Assembly: GCF_000717655.1 (NCBI RefSeq) | Contig: NZ_JNZY01000001.1 | Span: forward strand, 248,001 to 312,000 | Length of the DNA stretch: 64,000 nucleotides | Source: Streptomyces katrae | GTDB taxonomy: Bacteria > Actinomycetota > Actinomycetes > Streptomycetales > Streptomycetaceae | Direction of reading: 5' to 3' | In this document: positions 32,608 to 42,952 of the stretch, piece after piece | Position numbering within the stretch: the first letter of the stretch is position 1 | Layout: each line of letters starts with the position of its first letter | The notes under the pieces: model-generated | Databases searched by the model: none | What the model saw: the letters and a program-made list of their open reading frames with translations, nothing else | Told to the model about the DNA's origin: nothing | Position numbers and translations under genes: made by a program

Positions 32608-33556
32608 CACAACTACGGTGGAGGACTCGATGACCGACACCCAGCTCGCCGGAGCCACCTCCGCCGGCGCCGCGGTCAAGGACGGCGGAAAGAAGAAGAA
32701 GGACCGCGAGGCCAGCCTCTGGTCCGACGCCCTGAGCGACCTGCGCCGCAACCCGGTCTTCCTGATCGGTGCGTTCCTCGTCGTCTGCATGCTGGTCATC
32801 TCCGCGTTCCCGCAGTGGTTCACCGACGGCAGCCCCTTCGACGCCACGGCCTGCAAGCTCCAGGACTCGCTCAAGAAGCCGAGCGGCGACCACTGGTTCG
32901 GCTACGACATCCAGGGCTGCGACGTCTACACCCGTACGGTGTGGGCGGCCCGCAACTCGGTGATCGTCGGCATCGTCACCACCACGCTGGTGGTCGTCGT
33001 CGGCGGTGCCCTCGGCCTGCTGGCCGGCTGGGCCGGCGGCATGCTGGACAGCTTCCTGTCCCGCTTCACCGAGATCTTCTTCGCGATCCCGCTCCTCCTC
33101 GGCGGCATGCTGATCATGTCCGCCCTGCCGGGCAACGCCTGGACGGTTTCCCTGGTGCTCGCGATCCTCGGCTGGCCGCAGATCTTCCGCATCATGCGTT
33201 CCTCGGTGCTGCAGAACAAGAACAACGACTATGTGGTCGCCGCCCGCGCCCTCGGCGCCGGCACCCTCCGCATCACGCTCCGGCACATCCTGCCGAACGC
33301 CATCGCCCCCGTCATCGTGGTCGGTGCGATCAGCCTGGGTGTGTACATCTCCGCCGAGGCGGCCCTGTCGTACCTCGGCATCGGCGTCCAGCCCCCGGAG
33401 ATCTCCTGGGGCCTCATGGTCAGCGACGCTTCCGTCCGCTGGCTGCAGGCCCCGCACGTGCTCCTCTTCCCGGCCGCCGCGCTGAGCGTCACCGTGCTCG
33501 CGTTCATCATGGTCGGCGACGCGGTGCGCGACGCCCTCGACCCGAAGCTGCGCTGA
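32600..33556 (+). CDS. Oligopeptide ABC importer 1: permease (OppC/DppC type)
   Basis: A 318-residue permease with a cytoplasmic N-terminal extension rich in Lys (KDGGKKKKDREA), then ASLWSDALSDLRRNPVFLIG and six helices typical of OppC. The EAA loop lies around NNDYVVAARALGAG. I chose ATG 32600, which gives the same eight-base overlap with the upstream gene that the paralogous operon has. ATG 32630, with GGAGGAC in front, is an alternative start ten codons downstream. Confidence 0.93.
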   Translation: MRDTTTVEDSMTDTQLAGATSAGAAVKDGGKKKKDREASLWSDALSDLRRNPVFLIGAFLVVCMLVISAFPQWFTDGSPFDATACKLQDSLKKPSGDHWFGYDIQGCDVYTRTVWAARNSVIVGIVTTTLVVVVGGALGLLAGWAGGMLDSFLSRFTEIFFAIPLLLGGMLIMSALPGNAWTVSLVLAILGWPQIFRIMRSSVLQNKNNDYVVAARALGAGTLRITLRHILPNAIAPVIVVGAISLGVYISAEAALSYLGIGVQPPEISWGLMVSDASVRWLQAPHVLLFPAAALSVTVLAFIMVGDAVRDALDPKLR

Positions 33557-33569
33557 GGAAGGGCGTACG

Positions 33570-34625
33570 TTGACTACCATCAGCAAGAACTCGACCGTCC
33601 CCGCGCCGCGCTCGGCGCCGGAGGGGACCCCCCTGCTCGAAGTGCGCGACCTGCACGTCGAGTTCCACACCCGCGACGGTGTCGCCAAGGCCGTCAACGG
33701 TGTCTCGTACTCCGTGAACGCCGGCGAGACCCTCGCGGTCCTCGGCGAGTCCGGCTCGGGCAAGTCCGTGACGGCGCAGGCCATCATGGGCATCCTCGAC
33801 ATGCCCCCCGGCAAGATCGCGGGCGGTGAGATCCTCTTCCAGGGGACGGACCTGCTCAAGCTCCCGGCCGAGGAGTACCGCAAGATCCGCGGTTCGAAGA
33901 TCGCCATGATCTTCCAGGACGCCCTGTCCTCGCTGAACCCGGTGCACACCGTCGGCGCCCAGCTCGGCGAGATGTTCCGCGTCCACCGCGGCATGTCCAA
34001 GAAGGACGCCACGGCCAAGGCCGTCGAGCTCATGGACCGCGTGAAGATCCCCGCCGCCAAGGAGCGCGTGGGCGACTACCCGCACCAGTTCTCCGGCGGT
34101 ATGCGCCAGCGCATCATGATCGCCATGGCGATGGCCCTCGAGCCCGACCTGATCATCGCCGACGAGCCGACCACGGCCCTCGACGTGACGGTCCAGGCCC
34201 AGGTCATGGACCTGCTCGCGGAGCTCCAGCGCGAGATGAACATGGGCCTGATCCTGATCACCCACGACCTCGGCGTCGTCGCCGACGTCGCGGACAAGAT
34301 CGCCGTCATGTACGGCGGCCGGATCGTCGAGACCGCCCCGGTCCACGAGATCTACAGCCGCCCCGCGCACCCGTACACCCGCGGTCTGCTCGACTCGATC
34401 CCGCGCCTGGACCAGAAGGGCCAGGAGCTCTACGCGATCAAGGGTCTGCCGCCCAACCTGCTGAACATCCCGTCGGGCTGCGCCTTCAACCCGCGCTGCC
34501 CCAAGGCGCAGGACATCTGCCGCACCGACGTGCCGGTCCTGCACCCGGTGACCGAGCAGGACGGCACCGAGCTGCCCGGCCGCGGCAGCGCGTGCCACTT
34601 CTGGAAGGAGCAGATCCATGGCTGA
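33570..34625 (+). CDS. Oligopeptide ABC importer 1: ATPase (OppD/DppD type)
   Basis: A 351-residue ATPase. Walker A is GESGSGKS, the ABC signature is FSGGMRQR and Walker B leads into DEPTTALDV. The C-terminal oligopeptide extension has the CxxxPRCP-type cysteine motif ([15 protein letters not shown]) that in related ATPases binds an iron-sulfur cluster. The start codon is TTG 33570 behind GAGGAAGGG. The gene overlaps the next ATPase gene by eight bases. Confidence 0.95.
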   Translation: MTTISKNSTVPAPRSAPEGTPLLEVRDLHVEFHTRDGVAKAVNGVSYSVNAGETLAVLGESGSGKSVTAQAIMGILDMPPGKIAGGEILFQGTDLLKLPAEEYRKIRGSKIAMIFQDALSSLNPVHTVGAQLGEMFRVHRGMSKKDATAKAVELMDRVKIPAAKERVGDYPHQFSGGMRQRIMIAMAMALEPDLIIADEPTTALDVTVQAQVMDLLAELQREMNMGLILITHDLGVVADVADKIAVMYGGRIVETAPVHEIYSRPAHPYTRGLLDSIPRLDQKGQELYAIKGLPPNLLNIPSGCAFNPRCPKAQDICRTDVPVLHPVTEQDGTELPGRGSACHFWKEQIHG

Positions 34626-35670
34626 GCTCACCAAGAACGCCACCGAGCGAGAGCCGATCCTCCAGGTCCGCAACCTGGTCAAGCACTTCCCGCTGACCCA
34701 GGGCATCCTGTTCAAGAAGCAGGTCGGCGCGGTCAAGGCGGTCGACGGGGTCTCCTTCGACCTCTACCGGGGCGAGACCCTCGGCATCGTCGGCGAGTCC
34801 GGCTGTGGCAAGTCCACCGTCGCCAAGCTGCTGATGAGCCTCGAGAAGGCCACCGCAGGCGAGGTCTTCTACAAGGGCCAGGACATCACCAAGCTGTCCG
34901 GCAAGGCCCTCAAGGCCGTCCGCCGCAACATCCAGATGGTGTTCCAGGACCCGTACACCTCGCTGAACCCCCGCATGACGGTCGGCGACATCATCGGGGA
35001 GCCCTTCGACATCCACCCCGAGGTGGCTCCGAAGGGCGACCGGCGCCGCAAGGTCCAGGAGCTCCTGGACGTCGTGGGCCTCAACCCCGAGTACATCAAC
35101 CGCTACCCGCACCAGTTCTCCGGCGGCCAGCGCCAGCGCATCGGCATCGCCCGCGGCCTCGCGCTCAACCCGGAGATCATCATCTGCGACGAGCCGGTCT
35201 CCGCGCTCGACGTGTCGGTGCAGGCGCAGGTCATCAACCTGATGGAGAAGCTCCAGGACGAGTTCGACCTGTCCTACGTCTTCATCGCGCACGACCTGTC
35301 GATCGTCCGGCACATCTCGGACCGCGTCGGCGTCATGTACCTGGGCAAGATGGCCGAGATCGGCAGCGACGCCCAGATCTACGAGCACCCGACGCACCCC
35401 TACACCCAGGCGCTGCTGTCGGCCGTCCCGGTCCCCGACCCGCAGGCCCGCGAGGGCCGCGAGCGGATCATCCTGACCGGTGACGTCCCCTCCCCGGCCA
35501 ACCCGCCCTCGGGCTGCCGTTTCCGCACCCGCTGCTGGAAGGCCGAGGAGCGGTGCGCCACGGAGGAGCCGCTGCTGGCGATCCCGACGCGCTTCCAGGG
35601 TGTGAACACCCCGGCCGCGCACGAGTCGGCGTGCCACTTCGCGGAGGAGAAGGCCATCCTGGCCGTCTGA
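34618..35670 (+). CDS. Oligopeptide ABC importer 1: ATPase (OppF/DppF type)
   Basis: A 350-residue ATPase forming the second half of the nucleotide-binding heterodimer. Walker A is GESGCGKST, the signature FSGGQRQR and Walker [10 protein letters not shown]. The OPP C-terminal extension has [15 protein letters not shown]. The [20 protein letters not shown] start is typical of OppF. It is the last gene of the operon; a strong terminator begins 21 bases after the stop. Confidence 0.95.
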   Translation: MAELTKNATEREPILQVRNLVKHFPLTQGILFKKQVGAVKAVDGVSFDLYRGETLGIVGESGCGKSTVAKLLMSLEKATAGEVFYKGQDITKLSGKALKAVRRNIQMVFQDPYTSLNPRMTVGDIIGEPFDIHPEVAPKGDRRRKVQELLDVVGLNPEYINRYPHQFSGGQRQRIGIARGLALNPEIIICDEPVSALDVSVQAQVINLMEKLQDEFDLSYVFIAHDLSIVRHISDRVGVMYLGKMAEIGSDAQIYEHPTHPYTQALLSAVPVPDPQAREGRERIILTGDVPSPANPPSGCRFRTRCWKAEERCATEEPLLAIPTRFQGVNTPAAHESACHFAEEKAILAV

Positions 35671-35691
35671 TCCCGCACCGCCGTACGCAGT

Positions 35692-35733
35692 CAAGGGCGC
35701 CCGGACCGGATTCCTCCGGCCCGGGCGCCCTTG
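35692..35733 (+). terminator. Terminator of importer operon 1
   Basis: CAAGGGCGCCCGG at 35692-35704 pairs with CCGGGCGCCCTTG at 35721-35733. The loop contains a second perfect hairpin (CCGGA-TTCC-TCCGG), giving a long stacked stem. Confidence 0.88.
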
Positions 35734-35823
35734 CGTACGCGCCCCCGTACGCGACGCCCTTGCGTACGGCGGTACGCCGAAAGGGAGTTGCGGCGCCGCC
35801 GCGGCCGGGCGGACAGCGTCCGG

Positions 35824-36764
35824 ATGGCCGAGACCACGTACGACCACCGGGGCCGGCGCATGCTTGCCGTACGGCCCGCAGGGCGACGCGTCCGACATCT
35901 GCGCCCTGCTCAACGCCGTCGACGTCTTCGAGATCGGCAGACCGGAGACCGACCTCGGGACCGTCGAGGCCGACCTCCGCCACCCCGACGTCGACCTGGC
36001 GAGGGACTCCTGGCCGGCCTTCGAGGGCGGCCGGCTCGTCGCGTACGCCCTGGTGTGGACCGACTCCGGACCCGGCAGGGTCGATGCCGACCACTACGTG
36101 CTGCCCGGCCACCGCGAGGCCGCCGTCCGGCTGCTGGAGCTGATGGAGGTCCGGGCCCGCGAGCTCGCCGCCGGCGCGCAGGAGGCCGCCCTGCGGCTCC
36201 AGCTCAACGTGAAGCCCACCCTCGACGCCGACCTGCTGCCCGGCCGCGGCTACCAGGTGATGACCCGCGCCCTGAGCGGCCGGGGGGAGGTCCCCGCCCC
36301 GCCCGAGGGGCTCGCCCTGCGCGACTGCGCCGCCGACGAGGCCGACCGCCGCCGGGCCCACGCCCTGGTGGAGGAGACCTTCGCCGCCCACTTCGGCCAC
36401 GCGCAGCGCCCGTACGAGGCCTGGCCGGACCACCTCGACGCCCGCCGCCTCGACTGGTCGCTGGTCTGGATCGCGAACCTGCCCGGCGAGGGCGACGTGG
36501 GCGTCCTGCTGAGCCGCGACGACCGCACCAGCATGGGCTGGATCAGCCACATCGGCGTCCGGGCGGACCTGCGCGGCCGCGGCATCGGTGGCTTCCTGCT
36601 GCGCCACGGCTTCGCCGCCTACGCGGCCCGCGGCCGGGACACCGTCGGCCCTCGGGGTGGACATCCACAACGAGACCGGCGCCCTCGCGCTCTACGAGGC
36701 GCACGGCATGGGCCTGCACTACGCGGTCGACACCTGGGAGCTGAGTTTGCACCCGTGCGGGTGA
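35824..36764 (+). pseudogene. Frameshifted GNAT-family acetyltransferase gene
   Basis: The region encodes a double GNAT protein of about 300 residues, but the frame breaks twice. An N-terminal piece (MAETTYDHRGRRMLAVRPAG) in one frame continues as GDASDICALLNAVDVFEI in the next frame near 35880. The second GNAT domain (ISHIGVRADLRGRGIGGFLL, the acetyl-CoA loop) breaks near 36650, after AAYAARGRDTV. It continues as LGVDIHNETGALALYEAHG in the third frame and stops at 36764. The uninterrupted piece runs from a TTG at 35864. Each break needs only one inserted base, so sequencing error and true inactivation are both possible. It separates the two importer operons. Confidence 0.75.
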
Positions 36765-36911
36765 CAGGCACGAGACGCAGGGGTGCAATCGAGTTCACCG
36801 GGAGTGCACGGAGCGACACATGGGGTGACATTGGCGGGTACGCTGTGGCCCTGCCTTCGGGCAGCGGTCAGGGCTTGGCCGTCGCGAGGTTCCACGGAAC
36901 CGAGTGAGAAG

Positions 36912-36933
36912 TCCCCCGGATCCGTCCGGGGGA
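36912..36933 (+). promoter_or_regulatory. Leader hairpin before importer operon 2
   Basis: TCCCCCGGA at 36912-36920 pairs perfectly with TCCGGGGGA at 36925-36933 across TCCG. It ends 10 bases before the AGGAGG ribosome-binding site of the second lipoprotein gene, close enough to affect its translation or mRNA stability. Confidence 0.55.
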
Positions 36934-36954
36934 AGGAGTCACAGGAGGCACTCC

Positions 36955-38589
36955 ATGCGTGGAGCCATCCAGGCCCAGTGGGCCGCATGTGCAGTGGCCG
37001 TCGCCCTCGTGGCGACGGCCTGCGGCGGCGGCAGCGACAGCGGCGGAGGCGGTGGTGGCGACACCGGGATCGTCAGCTCCTCGTGGGGTGACCCGCAGAA
37101 CCCGCTGGAGCCGGCCAACACCAACGAGGTGCAGGGCGGCAAGGTCCTCGACATGCTCTTCCGGGGCCTGAAGCGGTACGACCCGAAGACCGGCGAGGCC
37201 GTCAACATGCTCGCCGAGAAGATCGAGACCACCGACAGCCAGAACTTCACCGTCACGCTGAAGGACGGCTGGAAGTTCAGCAACGACGAGCCGGTCACCG
37301 CGCAGTCCTTCGTGGACGCCTGGAACTACGGCGCGGACGTGCGCAACAAGCAGAACAACTCGCCGTTCTTCTCCGACATCGTCGGCTACGCGGACGTCCA
37401 CCCCGCGTCCGGCCAGCCCAAGGCCAAGACGATGTCCGGGCTGGTCGTCAAGGATGCCAAGACCTTCACGGTCGCCCTGAAGAACAAGTTCTCCACGTGG
37501 CCCGAGACCCTCGGCTACCAGGCCTTCTCCCCGCTGCCCAAGGCCTTCTTCACCGACCACGCCGGCTGGCTGAACAAGCCGATCGGCAACGGCCCGTACA
37601 CGGTGGACTCGTACACCAAGGGCACCGGCATGAAGCTGCGCGCCTGGGCCGGCTACCCGGGCGAGGACAAGGCGCAGAACGGCGGAGTCGACCTCAAGGT
37701 CTACACCGACAACAACACCGCCTACACGGACCTGATCTCCGGCAACCTCGACCTCGTCGACGACGTCCCCGCGCAGCAGCTGAAGAACGTCAAGAACGAC
37801 CTCGGCGACCGGTACATCAACCAGCCGGCCCTCATCATCCAGACCCTCACCTTCCCGCTGTACGACCCGCAGTGGAGCAAGGAGGGCATGGAGAACGTCC
37901 GCCGCGGCATCTCCATGGCGATCAACCGCGACGAGATCACCAAGCAGATCTTCCGCGAGACCCGCACCCCCGCCAAGGACTGGACCTCCCCGGCCCTCGG
38001 CGAGAAGGGCGGCTTCAGCGCCACGCTCTGCGGCGACGCCTGCAAGTACGACCCGGCCGCGGCCAAGAAGCTCATCCAGGACGCCGGGGGGCTCCCCGGC
38101 GGCAAGGTCACGCTGACGTCCAACGTGGACACCGGCTCGCACCGCGACTGGATGGACGCCGTCTGCAACAGCATCAACAACGCGCTCGGCGAGGGCCCGG
38201 TCTGCACGGTGAACCCCATCGGCACCTTCGCCGACTTCCGCAACCAGCAGAGCTCCTTCAAGCTGACCGGCCCCTTCCGCTCCGGCTGGCAGGCCGACTA
38301 CCCCCTGATCCAGAACTTCCTCCAGCCGCTCTACTACACCGGCGCCTCCTCCAACTACGGGAAGTTCAGCAACCCGGACTTCGACAAGCTCGTCGACGAG
38401 GCCAACCAGGAGAGCGACGCGGCCAAGGCCATCGTGAAGTTCCAGGACGCCGAGAAGATCCTCGTCGCGCAGATGCCGTCCATCCCGCTCTGGTACCAGA
38501 ACGGCAGCGCCGGCTACGCCGAGCGGCTCACGGACGTGGCGCTCAACCAGTTCAGCGTCCCCGTCTACAACGAGATCAAGGTCAGCTGA
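36955..38589 (+). CDS. Oligopeptide ABC importer 2: substrate-binding lipoprotein
   Basis: A 544-residue SBP_bac_5 lipoprotein with signal MRGAIQAQWAACAVAVALVA and lipobox ATAC (Cys about 23). A Gly/Ser-rich spacer follows, then the binding fold (ETTDSQNFTVTLKDGWKF region). ATG 36955 is preceded by AGGAGG at six bases, which decides against the in-frame start at 36904. It has two extra cysteines (TLCGDACKY), absent from the importer 1 protein, that could form a disulfide. Divergence from paralogue 1 in the binding domain suggests a different peptide preference. Confidence 0.94.
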   Translation: MRGAIQAQWAACAVAVALVATACGGGSDSGGGGGGDTGIVSSSWGDPQNPLEPANTNEVQGGKVLDMLFRGLKRYDPKTGEAVNMLAEKIETTDSQNFTVTLKDGWKFSNDEPVTAQSFVDAWNYGADVRNKQNNSPFFSDIVGYADVHPASGQPKAKTMSGLVVKDAKTFTVALKNKFSTWPETLGYQAFSPLPKAFFTDHAGWLNKPIGNGPYTVDSYTKGTGMKLRAWAGYPGEDKAQNGGVDLKVYTDNNTAYTDLISGNLDLVDDVPAQQLKNVKNDLGDRYINQPALIIQTLTFPLYDPQWSKEGMENVRRGISMAINRDEITKQIFRETRTPAKDWTSPALGEKGGFSATLCGDACKYDPAAAKKLIQDAGGLPGGKVTLTSNVDTGSHRDWMDAVCNSINNALGEGPVCTVNPIGTFADFRNQQSSFKLTGPFRSGWQADYPLIQNFLQPLYYTGASSNYGKFSNPDFDKLVDEANQESDAAKAIVKFQDAEKILVAQMPSIPLWYQNGSAGYAERLTDVALNQFSVPVYNEIKVS

Positions 38590-38619
38590 CCCTCCGTCGG
38601 ATCGATCCTGGAGCAGTCC

Positions 38620-39543
38620 ATGGGACGTTATGTGATCCGGCGGCTGCTCCAGATGATCCCGGTGTTCATCGGCAGCACGTTCCTGATCTTCTTCATGGTG
38701 TACGCGCTCGGCGACCCGGTCGCGGCCCTCTTCGGCGACAAGGCGCCCGACCCCGCCACCGCCGCGCGCATCCGCAGGGACCTCTACCTCGACCGCCCGC
38801 TGTGGGAGCAGTACCTCCACTACATGGGCCAGATCTTCCAGGGCGACTTCGGCACGGCCTTCAACGGCCAGCCCGTCACCGAGCTGATGGCCTCGGCCTT
38901 CCCCGTCACCCTGCGCCTGACCATGGTCGCGATCTTCTTCGAGATCGTCATCGGCATCACCCTCGGCGTGATCAGCGGGCTGCGCCGGGGCAAGTCCGTC
39001 GACACGAGCGTGCTGGTGCTCACCCTCGTCGTCATCTCCGTACCGACGTTCGTGACGGGCTATGTGCTCCAGTACCTCTTCGGCGTCGAATGGGGCTGGG
39101 TCCGGCCCACCGTCTCCCCGGACGCCCCCTTCAACGAGCTGATCCTGCCCGGCATCGTGCTCGCGCTGGTCTCCCTCGCGTACGTCACCCGGCTCTCGCG
39201 CACCTCCATCGCCGAGAACGTCAAGGCCGACTACGTGCGCACCGCCGTCGCCAAGGGCCTGCCGCGCCACCGGGTCGTCACCCGCCACCTGCTGCGCAAC
39301 TCGCTCATCCCCGTCGTCACCTTCATCGGCACCGACATCGGCGCCCTGATGGGCGGCGCCATCGTCACCGAGCGGATCTTCAACATCCACGGCGTCGGAT
39401 ACCAGCTCTACCAGGGCATCCTGCGCAACAACTCCCCGACGGTCGTCGGCTTCGTGACCATCCTCGTCATCGTCTTCCTGCTGGCCAACCTGCTCGTCGA
39501 CCTGCTCTACGCGGTCCTGGACCCGAGGATCCGTTATGCCTGA
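38620..39543 (+). CDS. Oligopeptide ABC importer 2: permease (OppB/DppB type)
   Basis: A 307-residue six-helix permease, paralogous to the 31660 gene (MGRYVIRRLLQMIPVFIGST start; ENVKADYVRTAVAKGLPRHR loop). The gap to the lipoprotein gene is only 30 bases and lacks the hairpin found at the same place in operon 1. It overlaps the following permease gene by eight bases, as in operon 1. Confidence 0.95.
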   Translation: MGRYVIRRLLQMIPVFIGSTFLIFFMVYALGDPVAALFGDKAPDPATAARIRRDLYLDRPLWEQYLHYMGQIFQGDFGTAFNGQPVTELMASAFPVTLRLTMVAIFFEIVIGITLGVISGLRRGKSVDTSVLVLTLVVISVPTFVTGYVLQYLFGVEWGWVRPTVSPDAPFNELILPGIVLALVSLAYVTRLSRTSIAENVKADYVRTAVAKGLPRHRVVTRHLLRNSLIPVVTFIGTDIGALMGGAIVTERIFNIHGVGYQLYQGILRNNSPTVVGFVTILVIVFLLANLLVDLLYAVLDPRIRYA

Positions 39544-40537
39544 GCGCAACGAGCCCGTCTTCGACCCGCTGCAGCCCGCAGAGGGGGAGGCCATGGCACC
39601 CACCGGCCAGGGAGGGCCCATAGACCTCGCGATCGAGGAGGCCGAGAGCCTCGAGAAGAAGCTCGGCGACGCGCCCACCGGCCCGGGCGAGAAGGCCCGC
39701 TCCCTGTGGTCCGACGCCTGGCACCAGCTGCGCCGCAACCCCGTCTTCATCATCTCCTCGCTGATGATCCTCTTCCTCGTGATCATCGCGATCTGGCCGC
39801 AGCTCATCGCCAGCGGCGACCCGCTGCAGTGCGACCTGTCCAAGTCCCAGCAGGGCTCCGCCCCGGGCCACCCCTTCGGCTACGACACCCAGGGCTGCGA
39901 CGTCTACACCCGTACCGTCTACGGGGCCCGCGCCTCCATCACCGTCGGCGTCTGCGCCACCCTGGGCGCCGCCCTGCTCGGCTCGGTGCTCGGCGGGCTC
40001 GCCGGGTTCTTCGGCGGCTGGGGCGACTCGCTGCTCTCCCGGGTCGCGGACATCTTCTTCGGTATCCCCGTCGTCCTCGGCGGCCTGGTCTTCCTGTCCG
40101 TGGTCACCAGCACCACCGTCTGGCCGGTCGTCGGCTTCATCGTCCTGCTCGGCTGGCCGCAGATCGCCCGCATCGGCCGCGGCTCCGTCATCACCGCCAA
40201 GCAGAACGACTACGTCCAGGCCGCCCGGGCCCTCGGCGCCGGCAACGGCCGGATGCTGCTGCGGCACGTCGCGCCCAACGCCGTCGCGCCCGTCATCGTC
40301 GTCGCCACCATCGCCCTGGGCACGTACATCGCCCTGGAGGCCACGCTGTCCTTCCTCGGCGTCGGCCTGCGCCCGCCCACCGTCTCCTGGGGCATCGACA
40401 TCTCCAACGCGGCCTCGCAGATCCGCAACGCCCCGCACATGCTGCTCTATCCGGCGGGCGCGCTGAGCCTGACCGTGCTCGCGTTCATCATGCTCGGCGA
40501 CGCGGTGCGCGACGCCCTCGACCCCAAGCTGCGCTGA
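39536..40537 (+). CDS. Oligopeptide ABC importer 2: permease (OppC/DppC type)
   Basis: A 333-residue permease with an acidic cytoplasmic N-terminal tail of about 55 residues (EEAESLEKKLGD), then RSLWSDAWHQLRRNPVFIIS and six helices. The EAA loop is around NDYVQAARALGAGNGRM. The N-terminal tail differs in charge from the Lys-rich tail of the operon 1 partner, while the membrane domains match closely. Confidence 0.95.
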   Translation: MPERNEPVFDPLQPAEGEAMAPTGQGGPIDLAIEEAESLEKKLGDAPTGPGEKARSLWSDAWHQLRRNPVFIISSLMILFLVIIAIWPQLIASGDPLQCDLSKSQQGSAPGHPFGYDTQGCDVYTRTVYGARASITVGVCATLGAALLGSVLGGLAGFFGGWGDSLLSRVADIFFGIPVVLGGLVFLSVVTSTTVWPVVGFIVLLGWPQIARIGRGSVITAKQNDYVQAARALGAGNGRMLLRHVAPNAVAPVIVVATIALGTYIALEATLSFLGVGLRPPTVSWGIDISNAASQIRNAPHMLLYPAGALSLTVLAFIMLGDAVRDALDPKLR

Positions 40538-40548
40538 GGAGTGGGCAC

Positions 40549-41523
40549 ATGCTGCTCGAAGTCCGCGACCTCCATGTGGAGTTCCGTACGCGGGACGGAG
40601 TCGCCAAGGCCGTCAACGGTGTCAACTACTCGGTGGACGAGGGCGAGACGCTCGCCGTGCTCGGCGAGTCCGGCTCGGGCAAGTCGGTGACCGCGCAGGC
40701 CGTGATGGGCATCCTGGACGTGCCGCCGGGCCGGATCGCGGGCGGCGAGATCCTCTTCAAGGGCAGGAACCTGCTGAAGATGAAGGAGGAGGAGCGGCGG
40801 AGGATCCGCGGCGCCGACATGGCGATGATCTTCCAGGACGCCCTGTCCTCCCTGAACCCGGTGCTCAGCGTGGGAGCCCAGCTGGGCGAGATGTACGAGG
40901 TCCACCGCGGGATGTCCCGCAAGGCCGCCAAGGCCAAGGCCGTCGAGCTGATGGACCGGGTGAAGATCCCGGCGGCGAAGGACCGGGTGGGGGACTACCC
41001 GCACCAGTTCTCGGGCGGCATGCGCCAGCGCATCATGATCGCGATGGCGCTGGCCCTGGAACCCTCCCTGATCATCGCGGACGAGCCGACGACGGCACTG
41101 GACGTCACCGTCCAGGCCCAGGTGATGGACCTGCTGGCCGAGCTCCAGCGCGAGCTCAACATGGGTCTCATCCTCATCACCCACGACCTCGGCGTGGTCG
41201 CGGACGTCGCCGACAAGATCGCCGTCATGTACGCGGGCCGGATCGTCGAGGCGGCCCCCGTCCACGAGATCTACGCCGCGCCCGCGCACCCGTACACCCG
41301 CGGTCTGCTCGACTCGATCCCGCGCCTGGACCAGAAGGGCCAGGAGCTGTACGCGATCAAGGGCCTGCCGCCCAATCTGCTGGCCATCCCGCCCGGCTGC
41401 GCCTTCAACCCGCGCTGCCCGATGGCGCGGGCGGTCTGCCGCACCGACGTCCCGCCGCTCGCGCAGGCCGGCCCGGACCGCGCGAGCGCGTGCTTCTTCT
41501 GGAAGGAGTGCCTCGGTGGCTGA
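40549..41523 (+). CDS. Oligopeptide ABC importer 2: ATPase (OppD/DppD type)
   Basis: A 324-residue ATPase with Walker A GESGSGKS, signature FSGGMRQR, Walker [10 protein letters not shown] and the cysteine motif [18 protein letters not shown] 40549, behind GAGGAGTGGG, starts directly at the ABC domain ([12 protein letters not shown]). It lacks the N-terminal tail of its operon 1 counterpart. It overlaps the next ATPase gene by eight bases. Confidence 0.95.
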   Translation: MLLEVRDLHVEFRTRDGVAKAVNGVNYSVDEGETLAVLGESGSGKSVTAQAVMGILDVPPGRIAGGEILFKGRNLLKMKEEERRRIRGADMAMIFQDALSSLNPVLSVGAQLGEMYEVHRGMSRKAAKAKAVELMDRVKIPAAKDRVGDYPHQFSGGMRQRIMIAMALALEPSLIIADEPTTALDVTVQAQVMDLLAELQRELNMGLILITHDLGVVADVADKIAVMYAGRIVEAAPVHEIYAAPAHPYTRGLLDSIPRLDQKGQELYAIKGLPPNLLAIPPGCAFNPRCPMARAVCRTDVPPLAQAGPDRASACFFWKECLGG

Positions 41524-42586
41524 GTCCATCCTGGAGGTCAGGGACCTCGTCAAGCACTATCCGCTGACCCGGGGCATCCTGTTCAAGAAGCAGGTCGGCG
41601 CGGTCAAGGCGGTCGACGGGGTCTCCTTCGGCCTCGCCCGGGGCGAAACCCTCGGCATCGTCGGCGAGTCCGGCTGTGGCAAGTCCACGGTCGCCAAGAT
41701 GCTGGTCAACCTGGAACGTCCGACGGCCGGCGCGATCTCGTACAAGGGCGAGGACATCACCAAGCTGTCCGGCAAGGCGCTCAGGGCCGTCCGCCGCAAC
41801 ATCCAGATGGTGTTCCAGGACCCGTACACCTCGCTGAACCCCCGCATGACGGTCGGTGACATCATCGGGGAGCCGTACGACATCCACCCCGAGGTGGCTC
41901 CGAAGGGCGACCGGCGCCGCAAGGTCCAGGAGCTCCTCGACGTGGTCGGGCTGAACCCGGAGTACATCAACCGGTACCCGCACCAGTTCTCCGGCGGTCA
42001 GCGCCAGCGCATCGGCATCGCCCGCGGGCTCGCGCTCCAGCCGGAGGTCATCGTGGCGGACGAGCCGGTCTCCGCGCTCGACGTCTCGGTCCAGGCCCAG
42101 GTGATCAACCTGCTGGAACGCCTCCAGAACGAGTTCGACCTGTCGTACGTCTTCATCGCGCACGACCTCTCGATCGTGCGGCACATCTCCGACCGGGTCG
42201 GCGTGATGTACCTGGGCCGGGTGGTGGAGATCGGCACCGACACCCAGATCTACGACCATCCGACCCACCCCTACACCCAGGCCCTGCTGTCGGCCGTACC
42301 CGTCCCGGACCCGCAGGCCCGCGCTCACCGCGAGCGGATCATCCTGACCGGCGACGTGCCCTCACCGGCCAACCCGCCCTCGGGCTGCCCGTTCCGCACG
42401 CGCTGCTGGAAGGCGCAGCAGCGCTGCACGGACGAGGTCCCGCTGCTGGCCGTCCCGGAGGCCTTCCCGTCCGGCCCGGCGGCCCACCCCTCGGCCTGCC
42501 ACTTCGCGGCGGAGAAGCAGGTCGTCCCGCCTCCCGGCGAGCTCCCCCCGCCTCCCGCCCCGGCGGCCCCGCCGGTGAAGGAGTGA
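41516..42586 (+). CDS. Oligopeptide ABC importer 2: ATPase (OppF/DppF type)
   Basis: A 356-residue ATPase with [17 protein letters not shown] and DEPVSALDV. The OPP extension has [15 protein letters not shown]. Long stretches are nearly identical to the operon 1 paralogue, including [21 protein letters not shown] Pro-rich tail ([16 protein letters not shown]) ends the protein and is absent from the paralogue. The start is GTG 41516. Confidence 0.95.
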   Translation: MAESILEVRDLVKHYPLTRGILFKKQVGAVKAVDGVSFGLARGETLGIVGESGCGKSTVAKMLVNLERPTAGAISYKGEDITKLSGKALRAVRRNIQMVFQDPYTSLNPRMTVGDIIGEPYDIHPEVAPKGDRRRKVQELLDVVGLNPEYINRYPHQFSGGQRQRIGIARGLALQPEVIVADEPVSALDVSVQAQVINLLERLQNEFDLSYVFIAHDLSIVRHISDRVGVMYLGRVVEIGTDTQIYDHPTHPYTQALLSAVPVPDPQARAHRERIILTGDVPSPANPPSGCPFRTRCWKAQQRCTDEVPLLAVPEAFPSGPAAHPSACHFAAEKQVVPPPGELPPPPAPAAPPVKE

Positions 42587-42748
42587 CCGGCGCATTCCCG
42601 AGGGGTGAAATCCGGCCACCCCGCGCGGATTCGCTCCGTCAGGGCCGATTTCCTGCCAACGCGGTTTACACGCAGGCAACTTGACCGTTTCTGTCCCGAG
42701 ATCTGGGGCGTGCAGCCTGGGTCCCGTGCGGCCGTGCGGGTGCCGACA

Positions 42749-42783
42749 GCCGGCCGGGGAGGCGTACAGGCTCCCCGGCCGGC
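42749..42783 (+). terminator. Terminator of importer operon 2
   Basis: GCCGGCCGGGGAG at 42749-42761 pairs perfectly over 13 bp with CTCCCCGGCCGGC at 42771-42783 across a nine-base loop. It lies 160 bases past the operon end, in a 366-base gap (42587-42952) that holds no other gene I can support. Confidence 0.8.
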
Positions 42784-42843
42784 CTCCCCCGTGACCCTGT
42801 GCATGCGCGGCGTGCGCCCCTCGTGCTGCCGGAATTCGATCGA

Positions 42844-42877
42844 TGCGCTGGTACGGATAGTTATGATCCGTAGCGCA
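42844..42877. promoter_or_regulatory. Inverted repeat overlapping a candidate promoter
   Basis: TACGGAT at 42852-42858 and ATCCGTA at 42866-42872 are perfect arms around AGTTATG. Outer TGCGCT and AGCGCA extend the symmetry to 42844-42877. TATGAT at 42862-42867 resembles a -10 box, so a repressor bound here would cover the promoter of the downstream small membrane protein and mshB. No good -35 was found. Confidence 0.45.
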
Positions 42878-42952
42878 CGGTGGGTATGACTCCGCCGAGC
42901 ACTGAGTACGAGTACGCGTACCGATGTCCGCTCGACGTGGAGGTGAAACGCC

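Noticed and set aside
29943..42586. Naming one operon bldKABCDE.
   Set aside because: Both operons match the family; choosing the true orthologue needs an alignment that I could not run.
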